Assembly: GCA_900545265.1 (NCBI GenBank) | Contig: UQYI01000013.1 | Span: 1-64,000, forward strand | From: an uncultured Eubacteriales bacterium | GTDB lineage: Bacteria; Bacillota; Clostridia; Christensenellales; CAG-138 | Direction of reading: 5' to 3' | Length of the DNA stretch: 64,000 nucleotides | In this document: one piece after another, positions 58,255 to 64,000 of the stretch | Layout: every line of letters starts with the position of its first letter | How positions within the stretch are numbered: position 1 is the stretch's first letter | Made by a program: the position numbers and the translations under genes | The notes under the pieces: generated by a model | The model's database searches: none | Told to the model about the DNA's origin: nothing | The model's input: the letters and a program-made list of their open reading frames with translations, nothing else

Positions 58255-59079
58255 TTAGCTCCTTGCCCGCAGTTCCCAAAAGGCCACGGCACTGGCAGCC
58301 GCTACATTCAAAGAATCTACACCGTGCGCCATGGGGATGCGTACCGTATAGGTGCATCCGTCTATGGTTTCGTCTTTGAGTCCGTCGCCTTCCGCCCCCA
58401 GAAGCAGAGCCAGTTTTTTCTCCTTATACAGCAAAGGATCCCCCAGAGATAAGGAATCTTCCCGCAGGGCCAGGGCGGCCGTAGCAAAACCGATCTTTCT
58501 CAGCGTCGAAAGAGTCAGGGTCGGCCAATCTTCAGCGGAAATATATGTCCACGGAATATGAAAAACCGTCCCCATGCTTACACGCACTGCGCGCCGGTTC
58601 AATGGATCACAGCAGGTGGAGGTCAGCAGAATCCCATCCATGTTCAAAGCGGCGGCAGAACGAAATATAGCGCCTATATTCGTAGCATCCACCACTCCTT
58701 CCAGAATGGCAATACGGCGGGCATTTTTACATACGCTGTTCACGGGGGGCAGTGTGGGGCGTTCCATGGCACAAAGGATCCCCCGGGTAAGCGTATAACC
58801 AGTGAGCGCAGAAAGTACCTCCCGTTGTCCCGTATACACGGGGATTTGAGGCCATGCTTCCAGCAGAGATTTTGCCTGGCCTTCCAGATGTTTTCTTTCC
58901 ATTAGAAAAGAAACAGGGCGGCAGCCCGCCGCCAGGGCGCTGCGGATGACCTTCAGACTTTCTGCAATGAAAATACCTTTCTGCGGCTCCAGCCGATTCC
59001 GCAGCTGATTTTCTGTAAGCCTGGCATATGTGTCCAGAGCCGGCAAGGAAAGATCCGTTATTTCTATGATCTGCGACAT
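58255..59079 (-). CDS. SpoU/TrmH-type RNA 2'-O-methyltransferase
   Basis: A 274-residue SPOUT methyltransferase. The N-terminal substrate-binding domain includes RLEPQKGIFIAESLKVIRSA (about 29-48). SPOUT motifs are DATNIGAIFRSAAALN (about 132-147), LALLLGAEGDGLKDE (about 223-237) and IPMAHGVDSLNVAAASAVAF (about 248-267), forming the knot and the SAM site. The target RNA is not known. Confidence 0.93.
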   Translation of the reverse strand: MSQIIEITDLSLPALDTYARLTENQLRNRLEPQKGIFIAESLKVIRSALAAGCRPVSFLMERKHLEGQAKSLLEAWPQIPVYTGQREVLSALTGYTLTRGILCAMERPTLPPVNSVCKNARRIAILEGVVDATNIGAIFRSAAALNMDGILLTSTCCDPLNRRAVRVSMGTVFHIPWTYISAEDWPTLTLSTLRKIGFATAALALREDSLSLGDPLLYKEKKLALLLGAEGDGLKDETIDGCTYTVRIPMAHGVDSLNVAAASAVAFWELRARS

Positions 59080-59208
59080 GAGAGATCAACCTCACATTTT
59101 TTCTTCATTATAGGCCGGGAAGCATTGACTGTCAAACATGGACGGTACACCGTCCCATTGGAGATGTCATAGAATTGCAAATTCCAGGTTAATTCATGCA
59201 GCACTTTC

Positions 59209-59238
59209 TTGACGGCATCTGGTATGAACAGGTAATAT
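59209..59238 (+). promoter_or_regulatory. Promoter of the FAD oxidoreductase gene
   Basis: TTGACG (59209-59214) and TAATAT (59233-59238) are 18 bases apart; a TATAAT starts three bases further on. Confidence 0.5.
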
Positions 59239-59270
59239 AATGATATCATTAAAAGGAGCTTTATTTCGTC

Positions 59271-60824
59271 GTGCAGCAGAAGAAAAAACACATCGTCATC
59301 ATCGGAGCAGGACCGGCCGGCCTGACCGCGGCACTGGAACTGATCCGTAAAGAATATGCTGTGACCGTATTGGAAGCGACCGACCGGATCGGCGGTATTT
59401 CTCAAACCGTTCGTTACGGCGGAAACCGCATGGACATCGGTGGCCACCGTTTTTTCACCAAGGACGAAGAGGTTAATGCCTGGTGGCAGCAGATGCTGCC
59501 ATTGCAGGGGGCTCCGGCCTGGGATGATCTGCGTACGGGGGCGCAGAAGGAATTTGCTCCTGACGGACCGGACCCGGAAAGGTGCGATACGGTTATGCTT
59601 CTTCGGGATCGTGTGTCCCGGATATACTTCAAGCATCATTTCTTTGATTATCCTGTATCGCTTAAATGGTCCACCATCCGCAATATGGGTTTTGTAACCA
59701 CCATGCGGGCAGGATTCAGCTACCTGTATGCCTGTATTCATAAGCTGCCGGAAACTTCTTTGGAGAATTTTTATGTGAACCGTTTCGGCAGGGTGCTGTA
59801 TTCCATGTTTTTTGAAAGCTACACGGAAAAGCTATGGGGCCGTCATCCACGGGATATCTCTGCGGATTGGGGGGCACAGCGGGTCAAAGGTCTGTCCATT
59901 CGTGCTATATTCAAAGACATTTTCCGCAAACTTTTTCATACCGGCGGTCAGGTGGAAACTTCCCTCATTGAACAGTTCCACTATCCCAAGTTCGGTCCCG
60001 GGCAACTGTGGGAACTCGTGGCGGATAAGGCGCGGGAAGCGGGGGCAGAGATTCGAATGGAATGCCCCGTTGTATCCCTGAAGCAGAGGGATGGCAGGAT
60101 CTGCGCCGTAACGATCCGTACGGAGACAGGGGAAGAGGAGATAAACGGAGATGTTTTTCTTTCTTCCATGCCGGTCAGGGATCTGCTGGCGCATTTGGAA
60201 GGCGAAACGATCCCCAATTCCGTGGCAGAAGCTGCTGCGGCTCTTCCGTATCGTGATTTTGTGACGGTAGGTCTGCTGCTTAAAGAACTGAAAATACAAA
60301 ATAACACCAAACGCCGCACTGTCGGCAACCGGATCCCCGACTGCTGGATATATGTACAGGATAAGGGGGTTAAACTGGGAAGGGTGCAGCTGTTCAACAA
60401 CTGGTCCCCCTACATGGTGCAAAACCCTCAAGACACGGTTTGGGCTGGATTGGAATACTTCTGCACTGAGGGGGATGACATGTGGTGTATGTCCGATGCA
60501 CAATGGAGGCAGCTGGCAGAGAAGGAATTAACGGATATTGGCCTTATTCAACCGGGCGCGGTACTGGATGGGCATGTTGAACGGATAAAAAAAGCCTATC
60601 CGGCTTATTTCGACGGGTATGCACATATGGGTGAGATCACAGCGTATCTCAATTCCGTAGAGAACCTTTACTGCATCGGGCGCAACGGCCAGCACCGCTA
60701 CAACAACATGGATCATTCCATGGCTACGGCATTTGCCGCGGTTCGGGCAATAGAGGGGGAGGGCAACAAAGAGGCTCTCTGGCAGGTGAATACGGAACAA
60801 AGTTACCACGAAAGCAAAGCGTAA
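59271..60824 (+). CDS. NAD(P)/FAD-dependent oxidoreductase, UDP-galactopyranose-mutase-like
   Basis: The 517-residue flavoprotein begins with the Rossmann motif VIIGAGPAGLTAALELIRKE (10-29) and VLEATDRIGGISQTV. Later segments IGGHRFFTKDEEVNAWW (about 55-71) and FFESYTEKLWGRHP (about 183-196) resemble the group between protoporphyrinogen oxidase and UDP-galactopyranose mutase. The end has LYCIGRNGQHRYNNMDHSMA (about 467-486). It may modify a sugar nucleotide or a lipid-linked sugar; the substrate is not clear. GTG start after AAGGAG. Confidence 0.82.
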   Translation: MQQKKKHIVIIGAGPAGLTAALELIRKEYAVTVLEATDRIGGISQTVRYGGNRMDIGGHRFFTKDEEVNAWWQQMLPLQGAPAWDDLRTGAQKEFAPDGPDPERCDTVMLLRDRVSRIYFKHHFFDYPVSLKWSTIRNMGFVTTMRAGFSYLYACIHKLPETSLENFYVNRFGRVLYSMFFESYTEKLWGRHPRDISADWGAQRVKGLSIRAIFKDIFRKLFHTGGQVETSLIEQFHYPKFGPGQLWELVADKAREAGAEIRMECPVVSLKQRDGRICAVTIRTETGEEEINGDVFLSSMPVRDLLAHLEGETIPNSVAEAAAALPYRDFVTVGLLLKELKIQNNTKRRTVGNRIPDCWIYVQDKGVKLGRVQLFNNWSPYMVQNPQDTVWAGLEYFCTEGDDMWCMSDAQWRQLAEKELTDIGLIQPGAVLDGHVERIKKAYPAYFDGYAHMGEITAYLNSVENLYCIGRNGQHRYNNMDHSMATAFAAVRAIEGEGNKEALWQVNTEQSYHESKA

Positions 60825-60855
60825 GCACGGTATGCCGGAAAGTTCTCCTGCACTC

Positions 60856-60884
60856 TTGCAAAAATCGGGCCAAAACGATACAAT
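60856..60884 (+). promoter_or_regulatory. Promoter of the P-loop gene
   Basis: TTGCAA (60856-60861) and TACAAT (60879-60884) have a 17-base spacer. Confidence 0.75.
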
Positions 60885-60918
60885 AGAATCAGCATAAGCA
60901 AGCAAGGAGGATTTTGCA

Positions 60919-61332
60919 TTGATCCAAATCATTCATGGGGAGAAAGGCACCGGCAAGACCAAGAAAATCATTGCCATGGCCAATTCCGTATCCGAGAGCA
61001 TTAAGGGAAGCACCGTCTTTATGGATGACGATACCAGTTACATGTATGACCTCGGGTATAGTATCCGCTTTGTGAATGTCACGGAATTTGATATTGACAA
61101 TCCCGATCAGTTTCTGGGCTTCGTAGCCGGCATGGCTGCTTCTGATTACGATTTGGAATATGTATTCGTGGACCGCTTTTTAAAGATCATCGGCCGCCCG
61201 TTGGATGCGCTGGAAGAGTTCTTTGGCAGGCTGGATCGCTTTACGGCTGCACATAAGCTTATTGTGGTTCTTTCCGTCAGCGAAGGGACGGAGCAGCTGC
61301 CTGAATTTATGAAGCCTTACGTTGTGGAGTAA
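60919..61332 (+). CDS. Small P-loop NTPase of unknown role
   Basis: The 137-residue protein has Walker A HGEKGTGKTKKII (6-18), a Walker-B-like LEYVFVDRFL (about 74-83) and a sensor-like LIVVLSVSEGTE (about 114-125). Its size fits a minimal P-loop domain without added parts. TTG start follows AAGGAGG by eight bases. It has its own promoter and terminator. The role is unknown. Confidence 0.7.
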   Translation: MIQIIHGEKGTGKTKKIIAMANSVSESIKGSTVFMDDDTSYMYDLGYSIRFVNVTEFDIDNPDQFLGFVAGMAASDYDLEYVFVDRFLKIIGRPLDALEEFFGRLDRFTAAHKLIVVLSVSEGTEQLPEFMKPYVVE

Positions 61333-61349
61333 ACTGAGAGCAAACGGTC

Positions 61350-61379
61350 TGGGGGAGTTGTACAAGCTCCCCTTTTGCC
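61350..61379 (+). terminator. Terminator after the P-loop gene
   Basis: GGGGAG (61352-61357) and CTCCCC (61367-61372), followed by TTTT. Confidence 0.7.
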
Positions 61380-61396
61380 ATAAATGAGAAGGTAGT

Positions 61397-62632
61397 ATGG
61401 AAGAAGAAAAGAAATTGGAACAGCCGTATCAGAAACCGGAACAAATTAAGAATACTCCTTCCGGACACACTGGGAAGGGACTGTGCGTTGCACTGTGCAT
61501 TGTCTTCTTGGCACTGGGTTTTCTGCTGTCAAGTCTTTATTATGAGCATCGTTATAAAGACCTCAGCCCGCTGGCAGAGGCCATGGATGTGGTGCGCAAA
61601 AACTTTTATTACTACGATGAGCAGACCGAAAGCGATGCCATTACTGGCGCGCTTAAGGGGTTAGCCGCTTATCTGGAAGATAATTATGCCGAGTACTATA
61701 CCCCGGAAGAGTATGAAGAACTGCTCACCAGTAATTCCGGCAACTACATAGGTCTGGGGGTCAACGCGGTAGAGAAAGGAGTCGGGCAGCTGTACATATC
61801 CGAAGTTTTCCCGGACACGCCTGCAGAAGAAGCTGGACTGCTGGCCGGAGACAGGTTTATTTCCGCCAATGGGTATAGTGCAGATAATCTGAAGCTGGAA
61901 GCATTTTTGGATTTTATTACGCATGAAGAAGGGGATACCAACGTGATCGTGGTGGAGCGTGACGGTCAGCAGCTCACCTTTTCCATGGTCATGCGGGAGG
62001 TTTATTCTCCTTATGTGCAGTATCGTATGCTGGAGGACGGCATTGGATACATATATATAAAGGGCTTCCACGGTAAAGTGGTAAAAGAAACACAGGATGC
62101 ATTGGATGCACTGATGGAACAGGGCATGGAAAAACTGGTGCTGGATGTACGGGATAATCTGGGTGGCTCTCTGTATGATGTAACGGATATTGCAGGAATG
62201 TTTTTGCCGGAGGGCAGTATAATCACCACCATTCGCAGCCGGACAAGCGAAGACTATTCCTATAAGACCAAGAAAGAAGGAATCCATGTGCCCATAGCCT
62301 TGCTGGTCAACGGCCATTCTGCTTCTGCCAGTGAATTATTGGCCGGTGCGTTGAAAGATTACAGCGCGGCAGAACTTTTCGGAAAGACCACATTTGGAAA
62401 GGGCATTGTGCAGACATTCTTTGGCCTCCAGCGGGGACGGAATGGTACCATGAAGTTCACTACTGATGCTTATTATACACCCAGCGGCGTATGCATTCAG
62501 GGGGAGGGCATCACGCCGGATCATGAGGTAGATCTGCCGGAGGATCTGACGTATTATTCCATATACACCATCCCTTACGAGCAGGATACGCAGCTTCAGG
62601 CAGCTGTAAACTACCTTAAAGAAAGCAAATGA
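61397..62632 (+). CDS. S41-family C-terminal processing peptidase
   Basis: The 411-residue protease has an N-terminal membrane anchor (about 28-48), a PDZ domain (about 115-200, GNYIGLGVNAVEKGVGQLYI) and a peptidase domain with the catalytic serine in GHSASASELLAGAL (about 307-320) and lysine in GKTTFGKGIVQTF (about 331-343). It degrades or trims proteins outside the membrane, as CtpA/CtpB do. It is preceded by GAAGG. There is no peptidoglycan-binding C-terminal domain. Confidence 0.93.
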   Translation: MEEEKKLEQPYQKPEQIKNTPSGHTGKGLCVALCIVFLALGFLLSSLYYEHRYKDLSPLAEAMDVVRKNFYYYDEQTESDAITGALKGLAAYLEDNYAEYYTPEEYEELLTSNSGNYIGLGVNAVEKGVGQLYISEVFPDTPAEEAGLLAGDRFISANGYSADNLKLEAFLDFITHEEGDTNVIVVERDGQQLTFSMVMREVYSPYVQYRMLEDGIGYIYIKGFHGKVVKETQDALDALMEQGMEKLVLDVRDNLGGSLYDVTDIAGMFLPEGSIITTIRSRTSEDYSYKTKKEGIHVPIALLVNGHSASASELLAGALKDYSAAELFGKTTFGKGIVQTFFGLQRGRNGTMKFTTDAYYTPSGVCIQGEGITPDHEVDLPEDLTYYSIYTIPYEQDTQLQAAVNYLKESK

Positions 62633-62633
62633 T

Positions 62634-62668
62634 CATTTTCCCGGAGCGGGAAAACAGTTTTTTCCATG
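62634..62668 (+). terminator. Terminator after the S41 protease gene
   Basis: TTTTCCCG and CGGGAAAA form an 8-base stem; a T run follows a short distance on. Confidence 0.7.
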
Positions 62669-62684
62669 CTCCGGGCAATTCTAT

Positions 62685-62713
62685 TTGACAGCATCGGGAA
62701 TTTATGATATGAT
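62685..62713 (+). promoter_or_regulatory. Strong promoter of the EF-G-like gene
   Basis: A consensus TTGACA (62685-62690) and TATGAT (62708-62713) are 17 bases apart. The 90-base leader contains an imperfect hairpin (ATGGGGAGA with TCTCTCCCAT, about 62738-62765) without a T run. Confidence 0.8.
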
Positions 62714-62802
62714 GCTGAATGCTTAACATGGGAATGTATGGGGAGAAATCGCCTCTCTCCCATCTGAATATGCAGTAAAATAATCCGACAGGGGGAACAA
62801 GA

Positions 62803-64000
62803 ATGAAATACTATACCGCAGATTCCATCCGCAACGTAGGCATTTTCGGCCATGCTGGCGAGGGCAAGACCACTTTGGCAGAGGCCATGCTTTTTAATGC
62901 CGGACTTCTGGATCGTATCGGTAAGGTTGAAAACGGAACCACCGCTTCCGACTTTGATCCTGAAGAGATCAAGCGCAGCTGCTCCATCAACATGAGCGTG
63001 CTTCCTATCGAGTGGAAAGACACCAAGATCAACTTTATCGATGCTCCGGGTGGTTACGATTTCTATGGCGATGTAGCTTCCACCATGTTCCTCTGCGACA
63101 GCGCCATCATCGTGGTGGGCGCCGTTTCCGGCCCCGTGGTGGGTGCAGAAAAGGCTATGGCCATGTGCCATGAACAGCACAAGCCCCATATCATGGTCAT
63201 CAACCAGATGGATCGTGAAAACGCCAACTTCGAGAAGGTCATGGCTGACGTAAACGAAAAGTTCGGTCCCTCTGTGGTTCCTATTCAGCTCCCCATCATG
63301 CAGGGCAGTAATTTTGTAGGCTTTGTGGATATCGTTAACTCCGTGGCCTACAAATTCGGTCCCAAGGGTCTGGAAGAGATCGCTGTTCCCGGCAATCTGG
63401 AGAGCGAAGTGCAGGAGCTTTACGAAAAGCTTACCGAGGCTGCTGCCGAAACAGACGAGGTTCTTATGGAGAAGTTCTTCGAAGAGATGGAGCTCCCCAA
63501 GGAAGATATTCTGTATGGTTTGAGCAAGGGCGTGAAGGAAGGTTCCGTTACTCCCGTTGTGTGCGTGTCTGCTCTTAACAATACAGGCGTTAAGACTCTG
63601 GCCGATAATATCGTGCATTACCTTCCCTCTGCTGCAGAAGCAAAGCTTCCTGAAGCTACCAACGGTGAAGGTACGCCCATTGAATTGACCCGTGATGGCA
63701 AGATGGTGTGCCATGTGGCCAAGACCATCAACGACCAGTTTGGTAAGTATTCTATCGTTAAGGTCATGCGGGGGACGCTGGACATCTCTGTTGCTCCCTA
63801 TAATGTGAATGTCGAAAAGGCAGAAAAAGCCACCGCCCCTGTTCTCATGCGTGGCAAGAAGACCGTTGCGGTTGACAAGCTCAATGCAGGCGACATCGGT
63901 GCCCTGCCCAAGCTGCAGTATACTTCTACCAATGATACTCTCTGCGATCAGAGCGATATCGTCAAGATTAAGCCCATCGTGTTCCCTGCCGCCTGCATCA
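62803..64000 (+). CDS. EF-G-like translational GTPase (partial, runs off the window)
   Basis: About 399 codons are present and the frame is open at the window edge. The GTPase motifs are IFGHAGEGKTTLAEAM (G1, about 14-29), DAPGGYDFYGD (G3, about 81-91), INQMDRENANF (G4, about 134-144) and VSALNNTG (G5, near 255). The layout is that of elongation factor G and its FusA2/TetM-like relatives. In canonical EF-G, G3 is DTPGH with a catalytic histidine; here glycine stands in that place (DAPGG), and G1 differs from AHIDAGKT. So this is a divergent paralogue, not the housekeeping EF-G. A GGGGGAACAAGA site precedes the ATG. Confidence 0.85.
   Translation, partial: MKYYTADSIRNVGIFGHAGEGKTTLAEAMLFNAGLLDRIGKVENGTTASDFDPEEIKRSCSINMSVLPIEWKDTKINFIDAPGGYDFYGDVASTMFLCDSAIIVVGAVSGPVVGAEKAMAMCHEQHKPHIMVINQMDRENANFEKVMADVNEKFGPSVVPIQLPIMQGSNFVGFVDIVNSVAYKFGPKGLEEIAVPGNLESEVQELYEKLTEAAAETDEVLMEKFFEEMELPKEDILYGLSKGVKEGSVTPVVCVSALNNTGVKTLADNIVHYLPSAAEAKLPEATNGEGTPIELTRDGKMVCHVAKTINDQFGKYSIVKVMRGTLDISVAPYNVNVEKAEKATAPVLMRGKKTVAVDKLNAGDIGALPKLQYTSTNDTLCDQSDIVKIKPIVFPAACI

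Noticed and set aside
62611..63714. A long minus-strand frame opposite the EF-G-like gene.
   Set aside because: The plus strand has G1, G3, G4 and G5 motifs and a near-consensus promoter.
1..64000. CRISPR arrays, tRNA, rRNA and classical insertion sequences.
   Set aside because: No regularly spaced repeats, no tRNA or rRNA signatures and no IS transposase were seen in either strand.

Overview
The window looks like the chromosome of an anaerobic, probably spore-forming Clostridia-type gut Firmicute. The support is AGGAGG-type ribosome sites and -35/-10 promoters with 17-base spacers, an IreB-RuvX-DUF1292 operon, a DUF3794/LysM coat-type protein, a TndX/TnpX-type integrative element, and a complete lysine-to-butyrate fermentation operon. 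No rRNA, tRNA or CRISPR was seen. I do not name a genus.

Layout. 1-2114 is the right end of an integrative element (TnpW-like protein, large serine recombinase) that has split a membrane-anchored HTH regulator gene; the 3' part of that gene remains at 2113-2685. A DUF2974 hydrolase follows. From about 14.28 kb down to 3.87 kb, minus strand, runs one long cobalamin operon. It starts with a well-formed promoter and a cobalamin riboswitch. It then encodes a small HNH-repeat-like protein, two surface proteins with transcobalamin-like (DUF4430) domains, an ECF transporter (EcfT, fused EcfA-EcfA, S component), a TIM-barrel protein, and the nucleotide-loop salvage enzymes CobT, CobU, CobS, a second CobU-like protein and CobC. 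14.3-21.2 kb holds housekeeping and sporulation-type genes. 21.4-27.8 kb is an MMPL exporter plus a giant GLUG-repeat surface protein, divergent from a TetR regulator. 27.8-30 kb is an ECF sigma factor, a membrane-anchored putative anti-sigma protein and a lipoprotein that share one domain. 30.3-34.4 kb is a MoxR-DUF58-transglutaminase operon.

35.2-40.7 kb joins DUF2156, galactokinase and a nucleotidyltransferase to kamB/kamC-like reactivase genes for lysine 5,6-aminomutase. 40.7-43.8 kb is an AT-richer accessory patch with an orphan HExxH protein, an XRE regulator facing a CFI-box protein across a mirrored operator, a Sel1 protein and gene fragments. 43.8-50.1 kb is the lysine fermentation operon kal-kce-kdd-kamA-kamD-kamE behind a lysine riboswitch whose P1 strand is also the terminator's 5' arm, the geometry of a lysine-ON switch. 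50.2-64 kb contains an orphan substrate-binding lipoprotein, ireB-ruvX-DUF1292, a serpin lipoprotein, yajC and small membrane genes, a PIG-L deacetylase/LRR lipoprotein pair, a SPOUT methyltransferase, an FAD oxidoreductase, an S41 protease, and the start of an EF-G-like GTPase that runs off the end.

How the parts work together. KamD/KamE need adenosylcobalamin. The B12 operon captures corrinoids at the surface, imports them and finishes the nucleotide loop. KamB/KamC probably repair the inactivated mutase, and lysine itself appears to switch the fermentation operon on. The most unusual element is the bacterial protein with an intrinsic-factor/transcobalamin-like two-domain plan (alpha-toroid plus DUF4430) inside a riboswitch-controlled B12 uptake operon.
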